64,000 bases of DNA from Muricea muricata (Eukaryota > Cnidaria > Anthozoa > Malacalcyonacea > Plexauridae), in NCBI GenBank assembly GCA_963855995.1, contig OY979725.1, positions 10,006,883 to 10,070,882 of the forward strand. Reading direction: 5' to 3'. The stretch's first letter is position 1. Each line of letters opens with the position of its first letter. The notes under the pieces were generated by a model. It did no database searches and had not been told where the DNA came from. It worked only from the letters and a program-made list of their open reading frames with translations. The position numbers and the translations under genes were made by a program. Below are positions 51,301-62,509 of this stretch, piece after piece.

Positions 51301-54300
51301 TGACTAAATCTTCAAGAACAGTAATTTTTTAGCAATAATCACAGCAACAACAATGGATAACAACGACAGAAAACATTCAGAAAAGACGACAACGACGAAA
51401 TCAGCAAGATTGAGAAGAACAACGAGAAAAACACTATTAGCAACGACAACAATAACAACAGAAACGACAGTAACCTTGACAACATGAAATAATTATACGA
51501 CGAGGAAAAAACATAAATGTTATTGGTAGAATTGCACTAGTATACTATTGCAAATGGATACTCTACTCTAGTATGGCTACTTTACTTGCCATCTGTATTC
51601 CTACATGGACAGATAGTGAGTAACAAAACAATAATTGTCCAGGACAGGTGTATTTTTTCAATTCAAAGACAATTTGTAGTATTTTCTTAACAAAATGGCT
51701 TGAAAATCAATTTGTTACCTCTGACCCGCTATCAATTCCTATGCGGCGATAGTTGATTCGGGCTTCGCGCTCATCAACTATCGCCCCATAGATATTTCCA
51801 GCTCGTAATCTAATTGTTAATTAGCGCTTCTATTCTTTCTTAGGGTTCTTGCTCAGGAACATTTAAATCACTTTTAAACGAAGGCGTAAGTAGATTATGT
51901 AAACTACACTGAATGTGGATAGTGGTTGAAAAATAATCAAGAATTTCTTTTTACACCAGACATTGACGGTATCTGATCAAAGAAGTTTTGATAAAATTCC
52001 AAACGTTCCAGGTCTTGTTTCTTATCGTACAGATAATAAAAGACTTTACGTCAACGAAGGAACGAAGTGGCAAACATTGATCAGCGAACAGGAGGTGGGC
52101 ACTTAGTTTGTGGAAAAGCACACGTCTAATAATAACTTCATGTATGTGAGCAAATACAATTTTGAAGTTCTTTGCAAGGGTGCATGGTGAATATAAATTC
52201 TGTAATTTTGTGAAAACTCAATGTAAATTTATTATTTGTATTAATAAACTTAATTACCTTTCCACATAGGGCAAAGTTCATTGAATGAGTATTCGCTTTA
52301 AGCAAAATACCCTCTCGGTAACAAAAAAACAACACTTGATGCATGGCAATGTGAGTTTTCTTCGATGAACCATTAGTCCCTGGCGAATAAATTTTCTCCT
52401 GCCGGGTTGTGTTTAAAGCTGGAGCTTGCATCTTCGTACATTTCGAAGTCATCTTCGAAACGTCGTTCTTTAATAAATTTATTGTCGTTATCTTACTTGT
52501 CTAAATGTATATCAAAAAGTTTATTTTTAAACACAATGTTCTATTAAATTTAATATAGCTTCTGAGATTAAACAAACAAATCCAAAGCCATGAAAACATG
52601 ATTCTAAATCAATTCAAGGAAATCATCGTTCAAAAAAAGAAGATTCAAATTCTGGAAAACACAATTCGAAGTCAAGGAAACAAAATTCAAATTAGTCAAG
52701 AAGGCGAACCCAATATTCAAAACAATAGAACTCAGGGTCAAGAAAAGCGAATTCAAATTCTAGAAAACACAATTCGACAACTAGAGAGAGAAATTAAAAT
52801 TCAAGAAAATACTGATAGTCAGGAAAAGAAAATTCTAGAAAACACAATTGCAAGACAGGAAAAGGCAATTAACATTCAAGCAAATAGAACTAAAAGTCAA
52901 GAAAAGAAAATTCAGAGTCTGCTGGATACGATTAAAAAGCTGGAACAGCAAAGTAAAGGTAAAAAAAGAAAAGCTTAAAAATGTCTATTTCTGCTTTTTA
53001 AAATACATACATTTGTAGCTCACCAATGTTTTTATCAAATGGGCATGCTCAAACTATTACTTGCACGCAATTATTTGCAGGTAAATTGACCAATCAGAAT
53101 AAAAAATGCGTATAAACGAGAATGATAATAGAAATTATATAAGTAAAAAGAACATTTATTTGGTAAATGGAACATGTAACATGCTTACTAACCACACGGG
53201 CAAAAGCATAGAAATAATAAACAATTACTGAATGAGGTCGAACAGGATATGAGCAATTATTAAGGCAGAGGTTTGTGTTATCTGCCGAAGGCGAAGGCTG
53301 AGGCAGATAACACAAAACGAGGCCTTAATAATTCCTCATATGCTGCGAGAACCGAATTCAATAATTGTTTCATTATTTTTTGAAAATATTTTAAACTCAG
53401 TTTAAACGCTTGCTTTGTAAGTAAGAAGACACAAGCTGCTAATAATGGAACAGCATGAAATTGTTCGGAAACTTTAATAAGCCAATCAGACTACGACAAA
53501 AATATTCTTAAAAAAATTACCAGATTACAAGATCAGTCAAAAGCCGGATAAATAATAGCGTGACGTCATATCTTGTTTCAATATACGACGAAATGAGTCA
53601 TAATGTCGTATGTTTATTTTCAACCCCAAATTTGGGCAACTACTAAGCGGATATGACGATTTGACCTTCAGCTCTTAACCAATCAAAACTTTTAAAGTAT
53701 TTTTAATAAATAATAATAGATATTATTTATATAAAAAAGGCTGCAAATGATATATATTATTTATTGGGCAAAAAGCAGCACCTTCTTCAAAATTTGATCT
53801 TCTCCCCCCCCCCCCCCCCCGCAATTTAAATATGTCCCTGAAATGCGCCCCCCATTTTTGAGGCCCGCAACCACCACCGATTGCCGCTCGCTTGCGCTAG
53901 TCTCTAAGATAAACCAATCTGGTCAAGGTGGTAGGAAGATCGACCGACATAGAACATTATATTTTACAGATATTGTGGAGGCGATTAACATATTGCATTC
54001 ACCATCGACATGTTCAGCCTTGTTAAAAATCCAACCTTCAACAAAAAGTGGCAATCATTACCTCTATCCTCAAGGAATTGTTGTATCACCTTCAGCACAA
54101 GTATACTGTGATATGACGTTAAAGAATGGTGTTGGTGTGACAGTGATTGGACATGACAGTGAATCAAGAACATTTGTGAATGGATATGAGTCTCCAGGTT
54201 CTTACAAAAGAAAGATTAACTATGACATTTCCATGGAGCAGGTTGTTGCCATAATGAAACAGTCTAAAAATTGCGAACAGTTAATAAAATATGAATGTCA

Positions 54301-54598
54301 TAGTAGCGCCTTTTCGCGTTGGTCAAGATATAATTGGTGGGTATCACGTCAAGGTTCGAAAATGAATTACTGGGGAGGAGCGGCAGTCGACAGTGGACAT
54401 TGTGCATGTGGAATGACCAACAGTTGTGCAGATGGAGAAAAATGTAATTGTGACTATAAGGACAACACATGGCGTGAAGACAGCGGATTTCTGACAGACA
54501 AGAACACACTTCCTGTTTCTGAGCTGAGGTTTGGGGATACTGGATCATACTACGAGAAAGGATATCATACCCTGGGAAAGCTGCGATGTTGGGGTTAG
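39388..54598 (+). CDS. Copy C: intact secreted protein, fibrinogen-like + trimerization domain + coiled coil + CNTNAP-type domain
   Basis: Twelve GT-AG exons join in frame to 2,316 nt, 771 residues: 39,388-39,471; 48,643-48,760; 49,325-49,446; 49,691-49,899; 50,311-50,491; 50,620-50,714; 50,843-50,915; 51,046-51,273; 51,844-51,885; 51,960-52,094; 52,559-52,958; 53,970-54,598. Residues 1-28 are a signal peptide. Residues 29-67 form a small C...C...W module. Residues 68-370 start like a fibrinogen domain (DGFYWIVLPNG, WCDVHTDGGGFTLVG) and end in a Cys-rich part (CCACYGPKGGRQNYCGPKC). Residues 371-429 resemble the multiplexin trimerization domain. Residues 430-562 are a coiled coil. Residues 563-771 are a CNTNAP-type fibrinogen domain. 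It is extracellular and probably trimeric. Ligand unknown; a lectin-like recognition or matrix role is inference. Intron 1 (9.2 kb) contains a LINE. Confidence 0.85.
40030..40735 (+). pseudogene. Relict 5' end of a fifth family copy
   Basis: The stretch 40,030-40,190 aligns with 54,890-55,030, upstream of copy D. Shared pieces include GGTATCAAAACT and AATCACGACTTGACCTTG. At 40,671-40,735 lies a decayed signal-peptide exon (TTTTCAGTCTGGCTGTAGGG, then TTTTGGCTTAACG) without a start codon or open frame. It lies inside intron 1 of copy C, so it is a leftover of an unequal exchange or of a lost gene. Confidence 0.6.
43686..43861 (-). repeat. 88-bp tandem duplication within the LINE
   Basis: The segment beginning CTTTCAGCCAGGTCTCACTC occurs twice, at 43,686 and 43,774, with only a couple of differences. 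Confidence 0.9.
45060..45620 (+). repeat. 31-bp minisatellite
   Basis: Units of the type GACATCTTGTCAACAAGCC plus AAAAGCCTAACC repeat with a 31-bp period. They are nearly exact at 45,180-45,400 and more diverged towards both ends. About 18 units in all. Confidence 0.85.
46383..46421 (-). other. 2A ribosome-skipping peptide in the LINE
   Basis: The reverse strand encodes LLRAGDIEENPGP followed by Thr. This fits the 2A consensus (D-x-E-x-N-P-G-P). 2A sequences near the N-terminus are known from some non-LTR retrotransposons of invertebrates. Here it precedes a Cys/His cluster of PHD type (CVCEVCKDVAHANC, WTCPNC). Usually the residue after NPG is Pro, as here, and the nascent chain is released before it. 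Confidence 0.8.
51844..52094 (+). other. Multiplexin-type trimerization domain exons of copy C
   Basis: Exons 9 and 10 (42 + 135 nt, phase 0) encode 59 residues. The core VPGLVSYRTDNKRLYV, then a Gly and a Trp a few residues on, matches the pattern of the collagen XV/XVIII NC1 trimerization domain (P-G-x-L-V/I-Y...L-Y-V-R...G-W). In collagens this roughly 55-residue unit forms a tight trimer. Here no Gly-X-Y repeat or endostatin is attached, and the unit leads straight into a coiled coil. The domain is named from pattern recognition only. Confidence 0.6.
52559..52958 (+). other. Coiled-coil stalk exon of copy C
   Basis: One 400-nt exon (phase 0 to 1) encodes 133 residues of Gln/Lys/Glu/Ile-rich heptads. 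Repeated motifs include KRIQILENTIRQ and SQEKKILENTI. It starts directly after the trimerization domain. Its DNA is an imperfect minisatellite (AAGAAAAGAAAATTC-type units), which helps explain length differences between paralogues. Confidence 0.75.
53970..54598 (+). other. CNTNAP-type fibrinogen domain exon of copy C
   Basis: This last exon encodes 209 residues. Diagnostic motifs in order: AQVYCDMTLKNGVGVTVIGH, YDISMEQVVAI, CEQLIKYEC, WWVSRQGSKMNYWGG, CACGMTNSC, CNCD, DSGFLTDKNTLPVSEL, FGDTG, LGKLRCWG and stop. The YWGG-CxCG-CNCD-LPV-GDT series is typical of the fibrinogen-like domain of contactin-associated proteins and related cnidarian matrix proteins. The acceptor TTTTACAG|AT is shared by copies B (TTTTATAG) and D. 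The same frame runs on upstream to 53,843, but that part is not conserved and is intronic. Confidence 0.75.
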
Positions 54599-54678
54599 GA
54601 TGAAGATACGAGTACTTGGTTGAAACAAACTAAAACCTGATCAGCATATAACTATTCATGTTGGTATTAAAAGTAATC

Positions 54679-54684
54679 AATAAA
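54679..54684 (+). terminator. Poly(A) signal of copy C
   Basis: AATAAA 81 bp past the stop codon. The corresponding site of copy B reads AATGAA, so B probably ends at a later signal near 37,750. Confidence 0.5.
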
Positions 54685-55439
54685 AAATAATGTAGAATTA
54701 AAAGATAATTGTAGAAGATAACAATATATACTGAACAGAACCTGTATAGCTACTTCACTTTTTTGTCTTTCTGCATGCACGTGACAGGATGTGTTGACAA
54801 TGTACCAGTTGTTTATACACAAGCAGTGTCCTCACTGTTACCCCTGCTTCCCCCTCCTCTGCTTTACTACAGATGTTTTAAAAAGCCGCTATAGATGTGC
54901 TTCAAAGAAACTATAGATCATTTAAAAACACGGCCAAAAATCAATTTATTTAAGACCTTTCTAGAATGGTATCAAAACTAGACCAAACATGCTTTGAATC
55001 ACGACTTGACCTTGACTACAATCAACTAGATTGCTACAGCTCAGTGTAACTTGAATCAGTTGGAAAATAACAATCGATATTCACCAGTCATATATCACTA
55101 CAAAATGTCACAAATATATGTGTCTAGCAGCTTGAAGAGAGAGAGCTTAAGGAAATATATCCACACTCGCACGACAATCAGAAGAGTTGAATAGCTTAAA
55201 ATCGCAAAACGCGCACAGGATGCATCTACAGATTAAACAAAAATAGCAGCAACGCTGCAAGGATGTTAAGTTTGTGTTTACTGCAGAATACCTCCATTGC
55301 AGGTTAATTCAAAAGGTTTTGCTAAACATGGTTTCGGTGGTTATTTTCGGCCTCGACCCTGGAAAAGGTTACATGCATGAAAAGTCGCATGGGCTTTGGG
55401 ATATTGCAAATAGTTTATCAACACATAAATAATAGATTT

Positions 55440-55597
55440 ATAGAGATGATTGGGTTTTAATTGGGAAATCATTCATCACTTAAAAAAGTTAATCCACTTG
55501 AGGGGGAGCGCTAATGTCACAAACAAGTGTTCGCTACGTCTGTAGGAGCTGAACAGAAGACATTACTTACAACTTCCCAGAGAGGAGTTTGCTTCAA
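55440..55597 (+). promoter_or_regulatory. Conserved upstream block of copy D
   Basis: It aligns with the blocks before copies B and C (GGGAAATCATTCATCA, GGAGCGCTAATG, CTACGTCTG, GGAGCTGAACAGAAGACATTAC). Confidence 0.5.
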
Positions 55598-58500
55598 ATG
55601 ATGTCTGTAAAAATTCTGTTGAAAATCCTGATATTTTCAGCCTGGCTGCAGGGTTTAATGTTTGGCTTAACGCAAGGCGACAAGGTAACTTTTAGATTAC
55701 GAGTATTTTTTTCTAATTTTTTTATATTTTTAAAAGTAGAAATATACCAATAGCTCTTTTTCACTAGGTGCTATGTATATTATTTGTGCACTTTTTGCTC
55801 GGACTAGCTCAGTCCTATATTAGCCTACACATATACCCAAACAGCCTGAGAAGACGTCCGAATATAATATTATATAGAGTCTTGTTTTTTTTTTGAGTTT
55901 ATACTGATTTATACAGGATTGCTACAGTTACTTATGTAATGGACAGTTGTAATGTAACACTTTGTTTCAACAATATATATTGGAAAAGAGAGAGAAAATA
56001 AAGTCACGATTATTAAAGTTTTGTTCTACATTCGCTGTTGTATTGGAGTTTACGTCGGTCCGCGGTCAGTCATGTTATATTTCACTGGACTATGTGTACA
56101 AACATAAGTATTGTGGAATAGGTTGAGAAATATTAACTATAGGAAAACATCATAAATTTGGAATTTCATTTGTACATTAGTGTTACATTTGAATGTGTAC
56201 ATTTGAATATTAGTGTTAGGCCGTTTGTATGTTGCATTTCAGTGGCGTCGAACGGTCGAAGGCAATTCACACAATGGATAATGAGGAAAGCCATCTCACT
56301 CTCCATTGTTTGGATCGCATACGTGATTGAAATGCCAAGGATTAAACAGACCTTAGTTTACGCAAGTAATATAGGGATCATTAATATGTACAGTTAAGCA
56401 ACACAATTACCAATAAGAAAGGCATCTTATAGTTGCCTTGTTTTAATGATGCAGTGATAATGATGCTTTGAGATAATGGAGCATTCAAAAAACAGAACCA
56501 AATTTAATTAAGCTACGTCCTGTCCACTGATCAAGAGAATATAAAAAATCCCGATTGTTCAAGTTAAGCCATCTTCAACAATTTAAATATTGCGCTCTTG
56601 TCTAGCGTACTGGATCTGACAGTAATTAAATGCAGCGAATTCCGTGCGTTCTTTTGGACTTTTCTCAGAGCCTCACGATTCCTCCACAGAGGATCGCGGG
56701 CTCTGGCTACGAAATTATTACTCACGTGTAATCACCGACAATGTCGACAATGGTCGTCGCCGACGTATGAGAATCAGACATTAGTGCCTAGTCGGGGTTG
56801 TCAGCAGCTGTCCAGCATCACCACCTGAGTCACGAAGAAAATGGATCATATTTTGAATTTATATTTCAGAAATTTACCAAATGCGACATTGGTCAACAGC
56901 TTAAACACAATGACAGAACAGGACGAGTGAAATTGCTGGTTTGCACCGAAAAGGTTGGAGGCCTCCCTGAATGGAAATTCCGGGACGGTAAAAAGCGAAC
57001 ACATATACTATTATTTAAATTTTCTGCCAAATTTACACCTTCAATGTAATGACTTCTGCTAATATATATAGTTCTGCTAAATCGGTCCATTGGTAAAATA
57101 ACGTAACTGAAAAATTTCAAGACATATAAGTCATGTGTTTGGCCGACATACTTTACAACAAGGTTTACATGGTAGTAGTTTTAAATTCTATAATGGGAAA
57201 CAGTTGTTTCTTCTTTTGTAGTGTTGTGCATGTTATGGTCCCAAAGGAGGAAGACAGAACTACTGTGGTCCTAGATGTACTGCAATTAACGGTGGAACTG
57301 TAATCAAAAAAGCGTTCGTTTGGTTTTGGATACGAAACAGAATGCCTCTCGATTATCTGTGGAAGAGATGTATGGAATTTGTGGGGGGAAATTCCGCAGA
57401 AAAGCTTCAAAAACACTTTGTCGATCCAGAAAAAGGCACAGTGCATAAGGTTTATGTTTATACTAGTGGGAATCCGGGTTTAAGTAGTATTAAAAAATCA
57501 GGCATCTTCTTCGATTCCTTCACATAGGGCAGCAACAGCAAAAAATGTCACGAGCAAGCTCCTGATTTGACTTCTTCCCTTGCCTCTTACCCAATCAGAT
57601 GTGCTGGACCTGCCCGATTAGCTAATCAGGTTCCTTGTAAGCCAGGAAAAGGTAACGTTAATGGTAGTAGAAGTGAAATCTGAAACTATTTTATCTCTTC
57701 TGTTTCTTCTAAGGGTTCTTGCTCAGGAAAATTTAAATCACTTTTAAACGAAGGCGTAAGTATATCATTTAGATAACAATGGAAGCGGGAATTGTGTATT
57801 ATAAAAATACTTAACTATTTCATTTTTTCAGACATTGACAGTATCTGATGAGGAAAGTTTTAAGGAAATTCCAAACGTTCCAGGTCTTGTCTCATATCGT
57901 ACTGATACTGAAAAACTTTATGTGAACCAAGGAACAAAGCGGCAAGCATTGATCAGCGAACAGGAGGTTAGTTTGTACATGAGAAATATGGAATGTAAAC
58001 TTGGGGGGCCGTTTACACTTAGTACACTTTGACACAATCTAATTTAGATCTTGAACCGATCTCAGGCTGTTAAGTACTTATAGTGTTCACATTTGCACAG
58101 AAACTTCAGTGAGCAACGGATATAACTCATGTACAAAAAAACGAACTTGATCGATCTAAAATTTGAACCGGTCTAATATAACTAGTTAGATGGAATTTAG
58201 GATCAAATAACGGAATATTCGTGATCGCAAGATGATAGAATAGCCCCCTTCAAACCTCTCTCGCGCGGTTTAAAATTCCGTATCACACTAATAACATTAA
58301 TTGACCATTATTACGTAAATTTGATTTCAAAATATTTTTAACGCTGTCGAGAATAATCACCTGATTCTATATAGTACATAATACATGCATGGTCATGATG
58401 TTTTCGTCATTTCGCATTACTTACTTATGTGTACAATTCGAACTTTATCAACGTTGATATAATACTAGTTTTTTCCCGTTGTTTGCGAGTCAGTTTCATT

Positions 58501-58929
58501 CTCTTATAGTGCCGATTGCTACTTGGTAAAATGCCATTATAAAGTTCCTATATAAATAATTAAATTTAAATAGGACTTTTTCTGATTGTTTTTTATTTCT
58601 CTACTATATATATATATAAATATATATACTATAAGGCGATATTAAGATCATATACTCTGTGTGGGGTTTGCTTCAGCTCCAATACGGCAATACCCGTACA
58701 ACCAAGTAACTTCATATACAGGTATTGGAAAGCTCGTGTTATATAATATTAAGTTTAAGCTTGATGAGTATAAGCTAGGGGATTAGGATTTTAGGGTACA
58801 TGAAGTACTTTCTAACAAATGTTTTGCCGATATTTGTTCGTTGTCGTCTTTAACTCGCCCGTTACTTAGTTGTCCGCAGTCGTCCGTTTTTCTAAACTAT
58901 AACTCTTTCTAAATTTAACACCGATATAG

Positions 58930-59335
58930 CTTCAGCGATTAAACAAGCAAATTCAAAGCCAAGGAGACAAAATTCTAAACCAATCAAAGGAAATCAACAT
59001 TCAAAAAAATAGAACTCAGAATCAAGAAAATAAAACTCAGGGTCAAGAAAAGAAAATTTGGATTCTAGAAAACACCACTCAAAGTCAAGAAAGGGAAATT
59101 GACATTCAGAAAAGTAAAGCTCAGAGTCAAGAAAACAAAATTCAAATTCAAGAAAACAAAATTCAAAGTCAAGAAAAGAAAATTCGGATTCTAGAAAGCA
59201 CCACTCAAAGTCAGGAAAGGGAAATTAACATTCAGAAAAATAGAACTCAGAGTCAAGAAAAGAAAATTCAAAATCAAGAAAAGAAAATTCAAAGTCTACA
59301 GGATACGATCAAACTGATGGAAAAGCAAATTAAAT
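58930..59335 (+). other. Coiled-coil stalk exon of copy D
   Basis: A 406-nt exon, open throughout but without a usable ATG, encodes 135 residues. Most of it is exact heptads such as QSQEKKI, QIQENKI, QSQEREI, with Ile at one core position and Gln or Leu at the other. The repeat unit at DNA level is 21 bp, one heptad. Flanking signals are ATATAG at the acceptor and T|GTAGGT at the donor. Confidence 0.75.
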
Positions 59336-59756
59336 GTAGGTAACAACGACCCCCCTCCCCCCCACCTCTCCCAGGGCTGCCAGATTTAATATTTGACATT
59401 GTATAGGTAAAAAAATAAATGTTTACTTTCACAAATTGTAATACTTTGAAAACACAATTGAAATTAAACCTTTATTTCACGAGTAGCCAATTGCTAGAAA
59501 AACAAATAAGCGATTTAATATATCTAACAGCAAAGTTGATGTATATCAAAGAATCCGATAGACAAATCTGGCCAACGTTTGTTTATACCCAATGCACATT
59601 TTGAGACCACTCACATGCCTAGTTACTATTATATTAGATTGCAGCAGCGTAACGTACAAAAAATGTAATACCTACGCATTAAAAATATGGACATGCATGA
59701 GTGAAAATTCATAACTCGTATTCATCATTCGTAAACCTGGTTACTTTTGCTCTAAG

Positions 59757-59985
59757 TCAAAGGTGTTTAGCTTAAACGGTGGATAAGTCAAATTTTAAAA
59801 GCACTACACTGACATCTTGTACGTAACCTGATTTATAAATTTTATGGAATAAATATTTAGTTTCATATGTAATTGTTCTTCAGACAAAGCTTAAAAATAT
59901 TTAGCTGGCTTGTTAATGCAATGTAAAAACTGTTGCATATTTTCGACTTATCCACCGCTTAAGTTAAACGCCTTTGATACAACAG
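59757..59985. mobile_element. Short MITE in intron 11 of copy D
   Basis: TCAAAGGTGTTTAGCTTAAA with CGGTGGATAAGTC at the left is mirrored by GACTTATCCACCGCTTAAG and AAACGCCTTTGA at the right. About 230 bp, non-coding. Confidence 0.65.
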
Positions 59986-60898
59986 GCCCCAGAACACTAG
60001 TATCCAACAACCATGAGAATAATCCAAAATGGTGAATTGGGTGGCAACGCAATAAACATTGTTAGCCACCTTTTTCGGCAAGATATACATCTTCAAGCCC
60101 TAAATTTACGCCTCAGCCAATCATGACCAAATAATTTTGGCGCTGAATTAAATGATTTTCTAGATCACCTTCAAACAATCATATTTTAGATATTTTGCCC
60201 CTATATGATTATGGTGATAGATGACTACATGCTAGCATGAAGATGGATCAACATTATATTTTACAGATATTGTGAACCGTACTGAGAAGTTACATCCATC
60301 GTCGACGTGTTCAGAGTTGCTAACTTCACCAAAAAGTGGAAATTATTACACGAATCCCCAAGGACTGAGTTCATCACCTTCAGCACAAGTATACTGTGAT
60401 ATGACGTCAAAGAATGGTGTTGGTGTGACAGTGATTGGACATGACAGTGAATCAAGAACTCTCGTGAAAGGATTTAAATCTCACAGTTCTTACAAAAGAA
60501 AGATTAACTATGACATTTCCATGGAACAGATTGTTGCCATTATAAAACATTCTAAGAAATGTGAACAGTTTATAAAATATGAATGTTATTCCAGCATGTT
60601 GTTACGCTTTGGTTATGGTTGGTGGGTATCACGTCAAGGTTCGAAAATGAATTACTGGGGAGGAGCGAGGGGCTGGAGTGGAAAATGTGCATGTGCGGTG
60701 ACCAAAAGTTGAAAATACGGAGAAAATTGTAATTGTGATGTGAATTATCCGGAATGGAGTGCAGACAGTGGATATCTGACAGACAAGAACACACTTCCTG
60801 TTACTGAGCTGAGGTTTGGAGACGCTGATGGAAATCCTATCGGTTCAGCTCGCGAGTCAGGATATCACACATTGGGAAAATTGCGATGTTGGGGTTAA

Positions 60899-62509
60899 CA
60901 AAGACAAAATTTATTATAGTGGCAACACACTGAAGTAATCATAAAGCAACACATATATAACTTTTTCGTAAAACTTAATTAACGATAGAAAGTGAGAACA
61001 AAAAACACTTATAACTATTGGTAAAAATATACAGACTGTGGGTGATTATATGTACTTTGGGAAATACATATATAATTATAAATGCTCTTTGAATAGTTAA
61101 TAGTGAATCATTAACTGTGATTTAATATAATCAGCATTTAACTTTATGTAAAACTAGTTTAATCATCATTTGGTTTCTGTACAATCGTGTCGACAATAAA
61201 ATATCACGTGTAGTGATCTTATTTGTCGTCAAAAACTGATGAAAAATTTCCTGAGAAAAACATAGAGACTTAAACAACATCTGTATTAAAGTCATTTAAA
61301 ATAATCGATAATATTCGGTCCTGATTGGCAAATAAGCTGCTCAAGCGATGTTAAATCCCTTATATTCAGTCCTGTGACCATTAGTTAACCCATACTTGTA
61401 AGAAATTTCGGTATTGGGATGTGGACGTTTTAAAACTAGTTGCATATAATAAATCCACCTAATTCTTTTGATCATATTTTGGTGCAAATGAAGCCATGCA
61501 ACCACGCTTTAATTTGGGCTTTTTTCTGAAGCCACAATGATCGGTATATTTAAACATTTTTTCCCGGATACGTTAATTGTTATTTTCTTTGCCAATTTTC
61601 GCGTCGAATTGTTTTTGTTAGTTCTTATCGTAACTTTCTCGGCTCAAGCTTACTGTCTCGGCTAACCCTATAGGTTATTACAGTTAGCTTGCACCTTTAA
61701 ATTTGTAATACTGGAAGCGATAAGTTGTGTAAATATTATGTAAGTTTTACAGGTGCTAAATTGATTAGAATATTGATTATGATAAATTCGACATTAAGCA
61801 CAAAACCCCTGAAAATTTGCCTCAGTTATCGGTGATCCCAATCAAATGCTAAAACGAAACTTTTTTAAAAAGACGCAAGCATTTTTTTTTAATGTTCTCG
61901 TTAATTGTGCATACAGTTAGAAAAGTAACTCTGTCGTTTATCGGTTGTGACATTTGTTCCTATCCATTTCAAGTCACCCTGATCTAAAACACAACTTACT
62001 AATCCATAAATGAACCCACACTGAACTCCCAGATTTTTCAGGCACAAACTCCGCACAAAACAAACCTAAAATATCTTCTACACCGCGACTACTGCGTGAT
62101 TAAAAACCCAAAGCCAGGCAGGCCAAATTTTACAATAAGGGCGACAATCCGTTCCAGAAACTGGTAGGAAAGACTTAAATAAATAAGGAAGTCCGCGGTT
62201 ATGCATTTCTATTGCGGTCAGAGGTCACAAAATGATCAGCCGTTGTACTTCCTCTTTATACTAGATGTTTTTGTCCTGTTCCACAATACATGATGAACAA
62301 CATACTATTAAAGAGGTTTTTAAATTGTGAAAAAGAAAATTTCATTAAACATATTAAAAAACAAAGGGGGGATAATTAGATATAATAGGATCAACGCCCT
62401 TGAATTTGAATTACTGCCTGGTCTAATTTTCCAACATACCTTAACGTTCCTACCATAAAGATCACTATTGTTCTATGACAACTCTACACTAGCGAAGATA
62501 CTTCAAACC
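60899..62509. other. Spacer downstream of copy D
   Basis: No supported exon. An AATAAA at 61,195-61,200 could be the poly(A) signal of copy D. Confidence 0.4.

Larger units (their letters stand above)
55598..60898 (+). pseudogene. Copy D: internally deleted family member
   Basis: Exons present: 1 (55,598-55,684, signal peptide, two possible ATGs); 2 (56,870-56,987); 8 (57,222-57,449); 9 (57,714-57,755); 10 (57,832-57,966); 11 (58,930-59,335); 12 (60,267-60,898). Exons 3-7, which carry most of the first fibrinogen-like module, are missing: only 234 bp separate exons 2 and 8, and the joined intron matches intron 7 of copy A. Joining exon 2 to exon 8 shifts the frame and meets a TAG. Exons 8-12 on their own remain in phase (1,443 nt) except for a TGA at 60,710-60,712 where the other copies have a Cys codon. 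The conserved Trp of exon 10 is Arg. It is probably a recent pseudogene, although a product from a downstream start cannot be ruled out. Confidence 0.75.

Noticed and set aside
51742-51784. Hairpin GGCGATAGTTGAT with its complement, resembling a terminator
   Set aside because: It lies in intron 8 of copy C. Similar GC-cored hairpins occur near 43,893-43,920 and 53,280-53,320, so it is a dispersed repeat rather than a terminator.
53843-53969. Start codon 127 bp upstream of exon 12 of copy C as a separate single-exon gene
   Set aside because: The upstream part is not conserved in copies B and D, while the acceptor at 53,969 is shared and joins in phase to the coil exon.
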